A stretch of 59,363 nt of DNA, taken from the NCBI GenBank assembly GCA_936940865.1, contig CAKZJB010000002.1, positions 1-59,363 on the forward strand, given 5' to 3'. Both the position numbers and the translations under genes were made by a program. The DNA comes from an uncultured Asticcacaulis sp. (GTDB lineage Bacteria > Pseudomonadota > Alphaproteobacteria > Caulobacterales > Caulobacteraceae). Below the pieces are notes generated by a model. That model ran no database searches, was not told the DNA's origin, and was given only the letters and a program-made list of their open reading frames with translations. Position 1 is the stretch's first letter. Every line of letters begins with the position of its first letter. Below are positions 30,146 through 39,851 of the stretch, in pieces.

Positions 30146-30955
30146 TTAAAAGACCGAGATCGTGTTCCCCGGCCGGACCTCGCCGCCCTTGACCACCCGC
30201 GCATAGATGCCGCAGTCGCGGTGGCCATAGTGGTCCCACAGGGCCATGCACAGGTCGATATCGCGCAGGGCGGTCTCGGGATTGACGTGCGTCGCCACGC
30301 AGCGAACGATGGGTTTCAGCACTTCCAGTTCCGGCCCCTCCTCGCCGAGCCTGATATGCCGCCCGACCCAGTCGTGGTCCTCGAACGCCTCAAGGTCTTC
30401 CATCCAGATATTGGCGCGCAGGCGCAACGGGTCTAGCTCGATGCCGATGCGCTGGCCGACATCGCGCAGGGAATTGAGATTGAGGAAGGACACGAAGCCC
30501 TTGCCCGAATCCGTAAAGCGGAAATGGCTGCGAACCTCCTCGAACGATGGCGACCGCAACAGGGTAAGCGGCTGCCGAACCGGGTCATACTCCGCTTCAT
30601 GCTCCGACAGCACCGTTTCGACGTGCCGCGCCAGGGCATGCCGCCCGGCCGGCGAGGTCAGATCGAAGGCGTGCTTTCCGCGCCCATCGCTGATCTCGAA
30701 CGTCTCCGATACCTCGTCATAGCGCGTCTGCATGCGCGCCACGGCGGGAAAGCGCGCCAGCACGGCAAACTTCATCTTGGAAATGGTCTTCGGAGCATCG
30801 AAATCGAACCCGGACGGGCCGACCTCGAAGGCATAGAGCCGGTCGTGCGGAAAGAATTCATCGGGGCAAAGCAAGGCTTCGGCGACGGCTTCCGGCGTAA
30901 AACCCTTGATCGGATGCCGCCACAAGGCGTCGATGATGCCCGTTGCCCGCGTCAT
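30146..30955 (-). CDS. MOSC domain protein
   Basis: A 269-residue protein with an N-terminal MOSC beta-barrel domain ([20 protein letters not shown]) followed by the MOSC domain ([48 protein letters not shown]). MOSC proteins bind a sulfur carrier or molybdenum cofactor through a conserved Cys (here in RCVAT). Its start overlaps the prfA stop by four bases (ATGA), so it is translationally coupled to prfA. The usual prfA neighbour prmC is absent. Substrate unknown. Confidence 0.88.
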   Translation of the reverse strand: MTRATGIIDALWRHPIKGFTPEAVAEALLCPDEFFPHDRLYAFEVGPSGFDFDAPKTISKMKFAVLARFPAVARMQTRYDEVSETFEISDGRGKHAFDLTSPAGRHALARHVETVLSEHEAEYDPVRQPLTLLRSPSFEEVRSHFRFTDSGKGFVSFLNLNSLRDVGQRIGIELDPLRLRANIWMEDLEAFEDHDWVGRHIRLGEEGPELEVLKPIVRCVATHVNPETALRDIDLCMALWDHYGHRDCGIYARVVKGGEVRPGNTISVF

Positions 30956-32028
30956 CCGAACTCTTCCTCCAGCGCCGCCAGGCGTTCGGCCTGGTCCTCG
31001 GCGATCAAGGCATTGATCATGGCATCCATCTCGCCTTCCATAAAGGCCGGCAGGGAATAGATGGTCAGGTTGATGCGGTGGTCGGTGACCCGGCCCTGCG
31101 GATAGTTGTAGGTGCGAATCCGCTCGGAACGGTCGCCCGACCCCACCTGGCTCTTGCGCGCGTCGGACCGCGCCGTATCCAGCGCCTGGCGCTGCATGTC
31201 GTAGAGCCGGGCCTTGAGGTTGCGCATGGCGATGGCGCGGTTCTGGTGCTGCGACTTTTCGGAGCTGGTGACGACGACGCCGGTCGGCAGGTGGGTGATG
31301 CGCACGGCCGAGTCGGTCTTGTTGACGTGCTGGCCGCCGGCGCCCGACGAGCGATAGGTGTCGATACGCAGGTCCTGGTCGCGGATCTCGATTTCGACGT
31401 CCTCAGCCTCCGGCAGGACGGCCACGGTCGCCGCCGAGGTGTGGATGCGGCCGCCGGCCTCGGTAGCCGGCACGCGCTGCACGCGATGGACGCCCGACTC
31501 GAACTTGAGCTTGCCGAACACGCCTTCGCCCGTCACCGAGGCGATGATTTCCTTGTAGCCGCCGGCGTCGCCCTCACTGATGGAATCGACCTCAACCTTC
31601 CAGCCCTGGGCCTGGGCATAACGGCTGTACATGCGGAACAGGTCGCCGGCAAACAGGGCCGCCTCGTCGCCGCCGGTGCCAGCGCGCACTTCGAGAATAG
31701 CCGAGGCATTCTCGTCCTTGTCCTTCGGCGCCAGCAGAAGCGCCACGCCGCGTTCCAGGTCCGGCAGGCGCTCTTTAAGCTCGGCCAGTTCCTCTTCAGC
31801 CAGCGGCGACAGTTCGGGATCGCCCATGGCCGCCAGCTCTTCCAGTTCCGGCACCTGGTTGCGCGCCTTGACCAGGCGCTCGACAGCCTCGCATACCGGC
31901 TTGATTTCGGCATGCTCCTTCGACAGGCGCACGATCTCGGCGCCATCGGTGGCCGCGCCCATGCGCGCCTCGATCATGCGGAAACGGTCCATGACCTGGT
32001 CGAGCTTGGCTTGGGGCAGGTGAATCAA
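30952..32028 (-). CDS. prfA: Peptide chain release factor 1
   Basis: A 358-residue RF1 that reads UAA/UAG. The anticodon-like tripeptide PAT is present ([14 protein letters not shown]), as is the catalytic GGQ loop ([16 protein letters not shown]). The start appears to be a TTG at 32028, because the family N-terminus ([14 protein letters not shown]) begins there and there is no in-frame ATG until residue 13. A GAGGA site lies upstream. The gene overlaps the MOSC gene downstream. Confidence 0.96.
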   Translation of the reverse strand: MIHLPQAKLDQVMDRFRMIEARMGAATDGAEIVRLSKEHAEIKPVCEAVERLVKARNQVPELEELAAMGDPELSPLAEEELAELKERLPDLERGVALLLAPKDKDENASAILEVRAGTGGDEAALFAGDLFRMYSRYAQAQGWKVEVDSISEGDAGGYKEIIASVTGEGVFGKLKFESGVHRVQRVPATEAGGRIHTSAATVAVLPEAEDVEIEIRDQDLRIDTYRSSGAGGQHVNKTDSAVRITHLPTGVVVTSSEKSQHQNRAIAMRNLKARLYDMQRQALDTARSDARKSQVGSGDRSERIRTYNYPQGRVTDHRINLTIYSLPAFMEGEMDAMINALIAEDQAERLAALEEEFG

Positions 32029-32064
32029 GGCATCCTCACGCGAAAACAGACGCGTGTCATAATC

Positions 32065-32664
32065 TTATCTTGGATAGGTGTCGATAAAGCTCTGGCGTTT
32101 TTCCAGTTCGGCCTGCACGGCAGCGATACGCGGCGCCACCGCGCGCCAGTCGACGTGCCCCAGGCGGAAATCGCAGAAGGTCCCGGCAATCGCCAGGTTC
32201 ATGGTCCCCATGTCGAAAATCCCGGGGTCCGGGTCAAAGGCGTCGGCCATGCGGAAGGCGCGCACCAGGTTGTCTTCCCAGCGCCTCAACCAGAACGGAG
32301 ACCGCTCGCCTTCCGGGCGGCGGTTTTCATAGACGATCTTGGCCATCATCTCGATCATGCCCATGGCCGCCGTTTCCATGCGCCGCACGCGCCAATAGGC
32401 GTCGCTGCCGTATTCCGGCAAGAACGGGACCCCGCCGCCCCGGCCGTCCAGCCAGGCCGCGATGACAGAACTGTCGGTCCAGGCCTGGCCGTCGTCGTCG
32501 ATGAGGGCCGGAATCTGCGACAGGGGATTGACCGCCAGCAATTCCGGCGCCGCGTCGACCGGCAGGGTCACAATCTCCTCGATCCGGTCGGCCAGGCCTT
32601 TTTCGCGAACGACGATACGCACCTTGCGCGCATACACCGACGTCGGGGTGATAAAAAGTTTCAT
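32065..32664 (-). CDS. Glutathione S-transferase family protein
   Basis: A 199-residue protein with a thioredoxin-like N-terminal domain (MKLFITPTSVYARKVRIVV, with TSVYARKVR in place of the usual SP.S..VR; the glutathione motif NPLSQIPALIDDDGQ with the cis-Pro; then TDSSVIAAWLDG) and an all-helical C-terminal domain. The start at 32664 gives the canonical first beta-strand. The substrate cannot be told. It is 36 bases upstream of prfA on the same strand. Confidence 0.9.
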   Translation of the reverse strand: MKLFITPTSVYARKVRIVVREKGLADRIEEIVTLPVDAAPELLAVNPLSQIPALIDDDGQAWTDSSVIAAWLDGRGGGVPFLPEYGSDAYWRVRRMETAAMGMIEMMAKIVYENRRPEGERSPFWLRRWEDNLVRAFRMADAFDPDPGIFDMGTMNLAIAGTFCDFRLGHVDWRAVAPRIAAVQAELEKRQSFIDTYPR

Positions 32665-32869
32665 GTGAGCCGTTCCGCATAGAGGGACAATTCCTGCGGG
32701 CAGATGTCGCCTCTCTCCTTGTTTGTCAAGGATTTGCGCATCGATATCATCGTTCTTCCGGCACAAAGCTCCTAATAATAGGTTAATAAAAAAAGGCGAT
32801 TATTTGCCTTAATTTAAGACTTCCTGTGTAAAAGTGCCGAAATAATCCAGACCTCAGAATGAGGACCGA

Positions 32870-35092
32870 GTGAAAAGACGTTCGAGTGAAGTCAAGCTCC
32901 TTGCCCCGATGGCGGCAATTGTCATCGTGGCGGTGTGCGCCCTCGTTGGCAGCCTGTGGGTATGGGCGGAACAGGCCGACGGGCTGGCCCGGACCCGCGA
33001 GGAAAACCTGGTGCGCCAGGGCATGACTCAAATGGCCGACGACCACTCGCTGCTCATGACTCCGATCACGATCTGGGATGCCGCGGTCCAGGACACCGCC
33101 GTCAAATATGACGAGAAGTGGGTACAGGCCAATGTCGGCGACTACTTCAAGAACTACCTCAATTTCGAATCGAACCTGCTGATCGATCCCAGCGGTGAAA
33201 TTCGCTTTGCCTACCGCGATGGCCACAAGGCCGATCCAGCGACCTTCTCGGCATTGATGCAGCAGACGCGCGAGATTGTCGGTGAACTGCGTAAACGCCA
33301 CGAAACGCGCATGGCGCGCGGCCAGGGCTATAATGCCGAAAGCAACCATGTCGGCCGGCTGATCGCAGCCGACGGCCGCCTTTATATCATGGGCGCCAGC
33401 CTTCTGCTGCCCGATGCGCGGAACTCTCCGCTGCTGAAATACAAGCCCTTCGTCACGGTCGGCCTGCACGAACTCAAGCCGGCCGAGCTTATCGACCTGT
33501 CACGGCGCTACCTCGTCTCCGACATCCGCCTGGCGGCCAATAACACCACACCGGCGCGCGATCATGCCGTTGTCGCCTTCAGGGACGAAGCCGGCCACGT
33601 TCTGGCCCAGCTGACCTGGATGCCCGAAACGCCCGGCCGGACGCTGTTCATCCGGACGCTCGGCCCCGTGCTGATGATTTCGCTGGGCCTCGGCCTGATC
33701 GCCATCGTTCTGCTGCACCAGAGCCAGCGGGCGGCGCAAAGCCTGATTGCCTCTGAAGCCAAGGCCAAGCACATGGCCCTGCACGACGGCCTGACCGGCC
33801 TGCCCAACCGCACCCTGTTCGCCGACCGCCTGACCCAGGCGTGCGAACGCATGAAGCGTCATGGCGGCCAGGTCGCGGTGATGTGCATCGGGCTCGACCG
33901 CTTCAAGGATGTCAACGATACCCTGGGCCACGTCGCCGGCGACCAGCTGATTCGTTACAACGCCCAGAAAATCGCCACCATGATCCGCAGCAACGACACC
34001 CTGGCGCGGCTGGGCGGCGACGAATTCGTCATCGTGCAGAGTGATACGGACGGCGGTTCGGCCGCGACCCTGGCCAAGCGCGTGCTGGAAGCCCTTACAG
34101 GCGTTGTCAATCTCGAGAGCGGCCAGGTCTTCTCGTCGTGCTCGATCGGCGTCACCGTCCTGAGCGACGGCGATATAGACCCCGCCGAGGCCCTGCGCCA
34201 GGCCGATCTTGCGCTTTATCGCGCCAAGGATCTGGGCCGTGGCCAGTACGCCTTCTTCGAAATCGAGATGGACGCCACCATCAAGCTGCGCAAGACCATG
34301 GAGACGGGCCTGCGCGAAGCGATCCATGTCGGCGACATCAACGTCGTCTACCAGCCCCAGGTCGACCATTACGGCCAGATCGTCGGCGTCGAGGCCCTGT
34401 GCCGCTGGACGCACCCGACGCGCGGGCCGGTTTCGCCGGGCTATTTCATCCCGCTGGCCGAGGAATGCGGCCTGATGAACGACCTGGGCACCCTGGTCAT
34501 GCGCCGCGCCATGCAGGACGCCCGCCGCTGGCCGGGGCTCAAGGTCGCGGTCAATGTCTCGGCGACGCAATTGCGCTCGGCCGATTTCATCGAAACCCTT
34601 CGCGGCTTGCTGGAAGAGACGCGCACGCCGGCTTCGCAAATCGAGCTCGAAATCACCGAAGGCGTGCTGCTCAATGACGACCACACGACCCAGCTCATGC
34701 TGCGCGACCTGCGCCATATGGGCTTCTCGATTGCGCTCGACGATTTCGGCACCGGCTATTCGTCGCTGGGTTATCTCAGCCGCTATCCGGTCGACAAGAT
34801 CAAGATCGACCGCTCGTTCGTGTCGAATCTGGGCATCGACCCGGAATCGGAAGCGGTCATCCGCGCCATCGTCAAGCTGTCCAAGGCGCTCAACCTGGCC
34901 ATCGTCGCCGAGGGCGTCGAAACGCGGACACAGAAAAACATCCTGCGCCAGACGGGCTGCACCATCATCCAGGGCTTCCTGTTCTCACGGCCGGTGCCGG
35001 TGGCCGATATCGACGTCATCGTGCGCAGCGGCGGCCGCATGACCCCGACCGACGCCGAAAGCGAACCCGCCCGCACGGCGGCCGCGCGGTAA
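32870..35092 (+). CDS. CHASE4-GGDEF-EAL cyclic-di-GMP protein
   Basis: A 740-residue inner-membrane protein with a GTG start (GAGGA site just upstream). Two membrane helices (~12-32 and ~262-282) flank a periplasmic CHASE4-type sensor domain. A GGDEF domain (~300-460) keeps GGDEF (382-386), but the first metal-binding Asp of the DxDxFK motif is Gly341 (GLDRFKDVNDTLGH). The EAL domain (~480-735) looks active: EAL (508-510), DDFGTGYSSL, KIDRSFV, AEGVET, QGFLFSRP. It therefore probably degrades c-di-GMP, with GGDEF as a GTP-sensing module, in response to a periplasmic signal. AT-rich upstream bases suggest a promoter. Confidence 0.92.
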   Translation: MKRRSSEVKLLAPMAAIVIVAVCALVGSLWVWAEQADGLARTREENLVRQGMTQMADDHSLLMTPITIWDAAVQDTAVKYDEKWVQANVGDYFKNYLNFESNLLIDPSGEIRFAYRDGHKADPATFSALMQQTREIVGELRKRHETRMARGQGYNAESNHVGRLIAADGRLYIMGASLLLPDARNSPLLKYKPFVTVGLHELKPAELIDLSRRYLVSDIRLAANNTTPARDHAVVAFRDEAGHVLAQLTWMPETPGRTLFIRTLGPVLMISLGLGLIAIVLLHQSQRAAQSLIASEAKAKHMALHDGLTGLPNRTLFADRLTQACERMKRHGGQVAVMCIGLDRFKDVNDTLGHVAGDQLIRYNAQKIATMIRSNDTLARLGGDEFVIVQSDTDGGSAATLAKRVLEALTGVVNLESGQVFSSCSIGVTVLSDGDIDPAEALRQADLALYRAKDLGRGQYAFFEIEMDATIKLRKTMETGLREAIHVGDINVVYQPQVDHYGQIVGVEALCRWTHPTRGPVSPGYFIPLAEECGLMNDLGTLVMRRAMQDARRWPGLKVAVNVSATQLRSADFIETLRGLLEETRTPASQIELEITEGVLLNDDHTTQLMLRDLRHMGFSIALDDFGTGYSSLGYLSRYPVDKIKIDRSFVSNLGIDPESEAVIRAIVKLSKALNLAIVAEGVETRTQKNILRQTGCTIIQGFLFSRPVPVADIDVIVRSGGRMTPTDAESEPARTAAAR

Positions 35093-35151
35093 ATCAAGCG
35101 TTGGCGCTTTTCGGGCTTCGCCATCAGAATAACTGAAAATAAGAGAGATTT

Positions 35152-35463
35152 TTCGCCCTCCCCATTTATGGGGAGGGGGGACCGCCGTCAGGCGGTGGGC
35201 GGGGCCCTTGCTGGAGAAGACCCGAAATAACTGCCTGAAATTTTAACTTATACCAACGGCGATTGGCTTTGACTCGATCGCCGTTGGCAAGGGCGACCGC
35301 CCGCCGCCGCCAATGCGGCGAGCCATGCGGCGTTTGAGCTGAAAAAAACGAATACCGACGGTCATTCTTTATGGCCGTTGGTATTAGGCGCTCGCGACGT
35401 CTAACGTCGCACCCCGCCCACCGCTTCGCGGTCCCCCCTCCCCTGCTCCGCAGGGAGGGCGAA
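35152..35463. repeat. G-family element with an R element nested inside (G3)
   Basis: Outer ends ttcgccctcccc (35152-35163) and gggagggcgaa (35453-35463) are inverted. Inside them gggggaccgccgtcaggcgg and ccccgcccaccgcttcgcgg pair over ~25 bases. A 135-bp R-family element (35250-35384) interrupts the middle, so the G copy would otherwise be about 177 bp. The whole fills most of the gap between the convergent GGDEF-EAL and ispG genes; nothing else is seen in the 392-bp gap. Confidence 0.75.
35250..35384 (-). repeat. R-family repeat, copy 2 (135 bp, complete)
   Basis: Bounded by perfect inverted ends ataccaacggc and gccgttggtat. Contains the hairpins ccaacggcgat/atcgccgttgg (35253-35287) and aataccgacggtcat/atggccgttggtatt (~35351-35385), with the gaccgcccgccgccg and cggcgagccatgcggcg blocks shared with copies 1 and 3 between them. 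Inserted within a G-family element. Confidence 0.7.
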
Positions 35464-35484
35464 GTCACTCAGAACCCAGGTTTC

Positions 35485-36591
35485 TTAGAGCTTCTCCGCA
35501 TGCGCTTCGACCAGTTCCACGATATGCTCGATCATGTCGGCATTGCTGAGCTTGTGGTCGGGCTTGCCGCCCAGATAGACCATCCCGGCCCCCGCCCCGC
35601 CGCCGGTGAAGCCAATATCGGTATACAGCGCCTCGCCCGGGCCGTTGACGACGCAGCCGATGATCGACAGCGACATGGGCTTGGCGATATGCGCCAGGCG
35701 TTCTTCCAGCCTGGCCACCGTGTCGATGACGTTGAAGCCCTGGCGGGCGCACGACGGGCAGGCGATGATGTTGACGCCGCGGTGGCGAAGGCCCAACGAT
35801 TTCAAAAGGTCGTAGCCGACCTTGATCTCCTCGACCGGGTCGGCGGCCAGCGACACCCGGATCGTATCGCCGATGCCCGCCCAAAGCAGGTTGCCAAGCC
35901 CGATGGCCGACTTGATCGTGCCTATACGCGTCGGGCCGGCTTCGGTCACGCCGATATGCAGCGGGCAGTCGATGGCTTCGGCCAGGGCCTGATAAGCGGC
36001 GACCGTCAAAAACACGTCCGACGCCTTCACCGAAATCTTGAATTCGTGGAAGTCGTGGTCGCGCAGGATATTGGCGTGGAACAGCGCGCTCTCGACCATG
36101 GCCTCGGGGCACGGCTCGCCATACTTTTCCATCAGGTCCTTTTCCAGCGAGCCGGCATTGACGCCGATGCGCATGGAGCAACCGTGATCCTTGGCGGCCT
36201 GGACGACTTCCCGCACGCGGTCGGGGGAACCGATATTGCCCGGATTGATGCGCAGGCAGGCCGCGCCGGCCTCGGCGGCCTCGATGGCGCGCTTGTAGTG
36301 GAAATGGATGTCGGCGACGATCGGCACCTGGGCGTGCTGCACGATGACTTTAAGCGCCCGCGTCGATTCCACGTCGGGGCAGGATACGCGCACGATGTCG
36401 GCGCCGGCCTCTTCCAAGGCGCGGATCTGCTTAAGCGTCGCCTCGGCGTCCGACGTCAGGGTATTTGTCATCGACTGCACCGAAATCGGCGCGTCGCCGC
36501 CTACCAGCACGTTGCCGACCCGAATCTGGCGGCTCTTGCGGCGCTCGATCGTGCGCCAGGGACGGACATGGGTATGGTCGGCGGAACTCAT
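35485..36591 (-). CDS. ispG: 4-hydroxy-3-methylbut-2-en-1-yl diphosphate synthase
   Basis: A 368-residue iron-sulfur enzyme of the non-mevalonate (MEP) isoprenoid pathway, making HMBPP from MEcPP. TIM-barrel part: [53 protein letters not shown]. The [4Fe-4S] ligands are in [12 protein letters not shown] and [11 protein letters not shown]. Length is that of the short, bacterial-type IspG. It lies 73 bases downstream of a RodZ-like gene on the same strand, the rodZ-ispG order also known from E. coli. Confidence 0.97.
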   Translation of the reverse strand: MSSADHTHVRPWRTIERRKSRQIRVGNVLVGGDAPISVQSMTNTLTSDAEATLKQIRALEEAGADIVRVSCPDVESTRALKVIVQHAQVPIVADIHFHYKRAIEAAEAGAACLRINPGNIGSPDRVREVVQAAKDHGCSMRIGVNAGSLEKDLMEKYGEPCPEAMVESALFHANILRDHDFHEFKISVKASDVFLTVAAYQALAEAIDCPLHIGVTEAGPTRIGTIKSAIGLGNLLWAGIGDTIRVSLAADPVEEIKVGYDLLKSLGLRHRGVNIIACPSCARQGFNVIDTVARLEERLAHIAKPMSLSIIGCVVNGPGEALYTDIGFTGGGAGAGMVYLGGKPDHKLSNADMIEHIVELVEAHAEKL

Positions 36592-36664
36592 GCAAACATT
36601 TCCATTGGGAGACAGCCCCTATATCGGCTTTTGCCGCCGGGACCGCAAGCCGTTCCGGCGCCCT

Positions 36665-37942
36665 TTATTGCGATGAGGTATCGGCCGCCGGCGCGGCGGC
36701 GTCCGCTTCGGGCGCGGCCGCGCTGCTGCTGGTCTCGGCGGCCGGCATATGGGCCGGCTTGATCACGGGTTTGACATTGACGGGCTTGGCCGGCTGCGCC
36801 GGGTTGTTCGGGACATAGGGCAGTGGCGCGGTCGATTTCGGCTGCGCCACCGGCCGCGCCGGGGCCGGCGTCACCGAACCGTAGACCGCGCTGACCTGGC
36901 CGGCGGCCGCCTGGCGGGCATCGAGCTGCGCCGACAGCTGGGCGGCGCGCGCGTTCATCTTGCCGACCGGTGTCACCAGGGCTTCGACAGCCCCGGCGTA
37001 TTCGCCGTTGTAATACATCTCGAAGGCCGAAGGGTCGGACACGTCGATCAACAGGTCCTGCTGCGTATTGGCCGGCAGGCGGAAGGCCTCGCCCGCACCG
37101 ATCTGGTGCGCGAAATAAACCGTTCCATCAGTGCCGCGCATGACCAGGTTGACGCTCTTGGTGGCCTGGATGGTGACGTTGGAATTCTCGGGCTGCGAAC
37201 CATAGATCGCGCCGCGCGGATTGAAGGCCTTGCGGCCCTGCAGCACGTCCTGGACCGGCACCGGCGCCGCCGACGACTGGTTGTGCGCCGCCTCGATCGA
37301 AGAAAAGCCATCTTCGAGGCCCGGCGTGACGTAGGGCGGCGGCACGTCCTGGTCCTGGGGCGCCGCCTTGGGCTTGGAGACATAGACCACGCCGTCGCGG
37401 ATCAGCGGCTGGCCGACCGACCAGGATTCGTTGCCCATGGCGCCCGGACGGTTGAACTTGCTGAGGTCGATCGGCTTGCGCTGCACAACGTTCCACACGA
37501 CCACCGCCGCCACCAGTCCCAGCGCCACCAGGATGTACATGCGATAGTTGGGCTTGACGTCCTCGAGCGAGGCGCCGGAAGGCGCGTGCAGGCGGCCGTG
37601 CGGCTCCGACACGTCGCGCTTGTACATGTCGGCCAGGGTTTCCTCGTCGAGCCCCAACGCCTTGGCATAGGCCTTGACGTAGCCGATGGCGAAGGCGCGC
37701 GGCGGCAGGACGTCGTAGGCCGCCTGCTCGAAGGCTTCGAGATAGGCGCGGCGCACGCGCGTCAGGTCGGCGACCTGGTCCAGCGTCCAGCCGCGCGCCT
37801 CGCGCGTCGTCCTCAGAATATCGGCCAGGTCGAAACGGTCGGGCAGGTGGTCGCGGGCGTCGGCATAATGCGAAACGGCCCCGCGATAGAGTCCCTGATA
37901 GGGCTCGTCCTCGATGGCATTGATGCTGTCGTTGGTACTCAT
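36665..37942 (-). CDS. RodZ-like helix-turn-helix membrane protein
   Basis: A 425-residue single-pass membrane protein. The start at 37942 (MSTNDSINAIEDEPYQG) follows a GGGAC site. The cytoplasmic N-terminal HTH (~50-120: LADILRTTREARGWTLDQVA, LPPRAFAIGYVKAYAKALG) is the RodZ-type domain that binds MreB. One membrane helix (~145-165) is followed by a periplasmic region with a DUF4115-like beta domain (VNLVMRGTDGTVYFAHQIG, GEAFRLPANT..LLIDV). A long Pro/Ala-rich tail ends it. Its position just before ispG supports the assignment. RodZ links MreB to the cell-wall elongation machinery and sets rod shape. Confidence 0.85.
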   Translation of the reverse strand: MSTNDSINAIEDEPYQGLYRGAVSHYADARDHLPDRFDLADILRTTREARGWTLDQVADLTRVRRAYLEAFEQAAYDVLPPRAFAIGYVKAYAKALGLDEETLADMYKRDVSEPHGRLHAPSGASLEDVKPNYRMYILVALGLVAAVVVWNVVQRKPIDLSKFNRPGAMGNESWSVGQPLIRDGVVYVSKPKAAPQDQDVPPPYVTPGLEDGFSSIEAAHNQSSAAPVPVQDVLQGRKAFNPRGAIYGSQPENSNVTIQATKSVNLVMRGTDGTVYFAHQIGAGEAFRLPANTQQDLLIDVSDPSAFEMYYNGEYAGAVEALVTPVGKMNARAAQLSAQLDARQAAAGQVSAVYGSVTPAPARPVAQPKSTAPLPYVPNNPAQPAKPVNVKPVIKPAHMPAAETSSSAAAPEADAAAPAADTSSQ

Positions 37943-38177
37943 GACTGTCCCGAAACCGTCGCCGCCGACAGAACCACAGGCGGGCCCCAGAATCAACCGG
38001 CGGACGGCCCCCTTGCCTTCTCCCGCTGCAATTTTTTCGACGGCGACCTGAAGCGCGTAAACCCTTGCGTTCAAAGACGCCGGGAGCCCCTCCGGCGGCA
38101 CGTGCAAGTTGTTGCTCTTGTCCACAACTCGGTCTAAGACATCGCTCTCTCGTGAACCCTTTGATGAGGTCGAAACC

Positions 38178-38591
38178 ATGCCCGCCGCCTTTGATGATTT
38201 GTGGATCGGACAGGTCGCCTCGATAGGCGCGGCCGTCGTTTCCGAGGGAGACCTCGAGGCCTTCTGCAAGAGCTATGCCCCGACCTGGAACCCGGCGGAC
38301 GGCCTGCCTGATGCGCTGATCTTCGCGGTGTGGTCCAGGCTGGAAACCGAAGCGGCCGCCACCTGGCCGCAGACCAAGCGGCTGGCGGTGGACGCCCTGC
38401 GCTGGATGCGCAACCCGCCGGCGGGCGAGCTTCTGAAATGCCGCCTGACCATCATGGGTAAAGATGCCGTGGGCGACACCAAGGGCGTGGTCATCGCCCA
38501 GCACGATGTCATCGACGAGGCCGGACGCCTGGTCTTTTCGTGCCTGACGCGCTCGGTGTTCCAGCGCAACCCGATGGCGCCGTCGGCTTAG
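38178..38591 (+). CDS. Hotdog-fold (MaoC-like) protein, tentative
   Basis: A 137-residue protein with a GAGGTC site before the ATG at 38178. The pattern WIGQVASIGAAVVSEGDLEAFCKSYAP, a helix-rich middle (LIFAVWSRLETEAA), then LRWMRNPPAGELLKCRLTI and a final strand VIAQHDVIDEAGRLVFSCLTRSVFQRN resembles a MaoC/hotdog acyl-CoA dehydratase fold without a clear catalytic Asp-His pair. So it may be a non-catalytic acyl-binding member. It is divergent from the RodZ-like gene; no lipid gene is adjacent. Confidence 0.55.
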   Translation: MPAAFDDLWIGQVASIGAAVVSEGDLEAFCKSYAPTWNPADGLPDALIFAVWSRLETEAAATWPQTKRLAVDALRWMRNPPAGELLKCRLTIMGKDAVGDTKGVVIAQHDVIDEAGRLVFSCLTRSVFQRNPMAPSA

Positions 38592-38605
38592 CTTTTAAGG
38601 TCTTT

Positions 38606-38726
38606 TGCCACGGATAAGAAACCGCGCGTAGCGCATCTTCCTTGCTGTTTTGCCGCCGACGGCGTCCCGTTGCCCGGATCATCCGTGTCGCCGCCTTAGC
38701 GGCGTATCCGTGCTATCCGTGGCAGA
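38606..38726. repeat. Short element with 11-bp terminal inverted repeats
   Basis: tgccacggata (38606-38616) and tatccgtggca (38716-38726) are exact inverted repeats 99 bases apart. The interior includes ggatcatccgtg and ttgccgccgacggcg. No coding capacity. MITE- or REP-like; only this copy is seen. Confidence 0.55.
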
Positions 38727-38751
38727 AACCCTACCGTCGTGCCCCTAACAA

Positions 38752-38778
38752 AAAGGCTCCGGATCGCTCCGGAGCCCT
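38752..38778 (-). terminator. Terminator of sapC
   Basis: Nine-base stem ggctccgga/tccggagcc with a four-base loop; on the minus strand a run of five T follows. It lies 23 bases downstream of the sapC stop. Confidence 0.85.
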
Positions 38779-38801
38779 TCACATTTCAGAACGCTCAAGT
38801 C

Positions 38802-39590
38802 TTACTGAACGGTGCCGGCGGCGTTGTTGCGCTCGATCGCCAGGGCGATCAGCTTGTCCCAGGCCAGCAGCGAGTTCAGATGGGCATAGATGTGCGTCAG
38901 CGCGCCATTGTCGCGCAGTTCCACCAGCTTGTCGCCCGTAAGCGCGCCCAGCTTGGCTTCATCGACCGCGAAATATTCGGCGATCTTCTGCGGCTCGCCC
39001 GGCGTGCCATCCGGATTTTGCGGCCGGTAGACGGTTTCGCGCGGCGACAGCAGGTCGAGGCTGCGCAACAGTTCGACGAAGGACTCGGTGCGGCGGCGCT
39101 CGGTCTCGAAGTCCGTGCAGAACTGCATGGCGTTCTCGACGAACGGCGTCGCCTTGCCGCCTTCGAAGAACGGCACGTCCGGGTTGCTGCGGGTGACCAT
39201 CGGGGCTTCCGAGTCGACGCACAGGATCATGCGCTCTTCGCGCTCATCGTTGGCGAACACGAAGGGATAGCGGCGGGCGAAGGCAGGCAGGTAGGCGTCC
39301 GACTTGAACAGGCCTTCGGGCGACACGAACAGGTTCTGGCCGGCCGACAGGCCCATGGCCGCCACCGGCATGTAGTTTTCGCCGATGAAGACGATCGGGA
39401 AGCTCAGCGACGCCGCCGGGAACTCGGCGACCGTCAGCGGCACGACGTTGGTTTCGGCAACGAAGGCGTGCGGCGTGGCCAGGGCGACGATGCCCATGGT
39501 GCCATGCGTATCCGGGCTGAGCGGCTCGGGGTTCTTATAGAAGAGGACGTTCCCTGTCAGAGTGGCGTCGTTGTTTTGCTCTTGGGCCAT
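38802..39590 (-). CDS. SapC family protein
   Basis: A 262-residue protein of the SapC family, found in aquatic alpha- and gammaproteobacteria next to TonB-dependent receptors and tryptophan-halogenase-like genes. Landmarks: FYKNPEPLSPDTHG, the sheet VPLTVAEFPAASLSFPIVFIG, the GLSAGQNLFVSPEG turn, and a C-terminal helical part (FCTDFETERRRTESFVELL; YAHLNSLLAWDKLIALA). No signal peptide is seen. Role not settled; the neighbourhood suggests polysaccharide or metal uptake accessory function. It follows the receptor gene on the same strand after 261 bases. Confidence 0.9.
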   Translation of the reverse strand: MAQEQNNDATLTGNVLFYKNPEPLSPDTHGTMGIVALATPHAFVAETNVVPLTVAEFPAASLSFPIVFIGENYMPVAAMGLSAGQNLFVSPEGLFKSDAYLPAFARRYPFVFANDEREERMILCVDSEAPMVTRSNPDVPFFEGGKATPFVENAMQFCTDFETERRRTESFVELLRSLDLLSPRETVYRPQNPDGTPGEPQKIAEYFAVDEAKLGALTGDKLVELRDNGALTHIYAHLNSLLAWDKLIALAIERNNAAGTVQ

Positions 39591-39730
39591 TGGTCACTTA
39601 GGTCGGTTGGAAAAAAAGCGAGCCTCGCTTCTAGCGCATGGCGTTGCGGCGGGCAAGTGACGTAACAGAAGAAGGGAATGGGACACGGCTTCGTGTCCCA
39701 GTTGCGATAGAGCTGTATTGTTTTGGTACA

Positions 39731-39829
39731 CCGAAGCCTGCGCCTTCGGCGTGGTGCGCTCAGGTGCCGCGCGGGCTCGCGCAAACATGCGCGGCGGGCG
39801 GTCGCCCTTGCCGAAGCCTGCGGCTTCGG
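39731..39829. repeat. Hairpin pair with an R-family fragment
   Basis: Two similar hairpins, ccgaagcctgcgccttcgg (39731-39749) and ccgaagcctgcggcttcgg (39811-39829), enclose gcggcgggcggtcgcccttg (39791-39810), a block also present, inverted, in the R copy at 35287-35308. It may serve as an end signal for the receptor gene. The rest of the 261-bp gap shows nothing recognisable. Confidence 0.5.
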
Positions 39830-39851
39830 AAATTCGAGCCCTTTATCGTCG

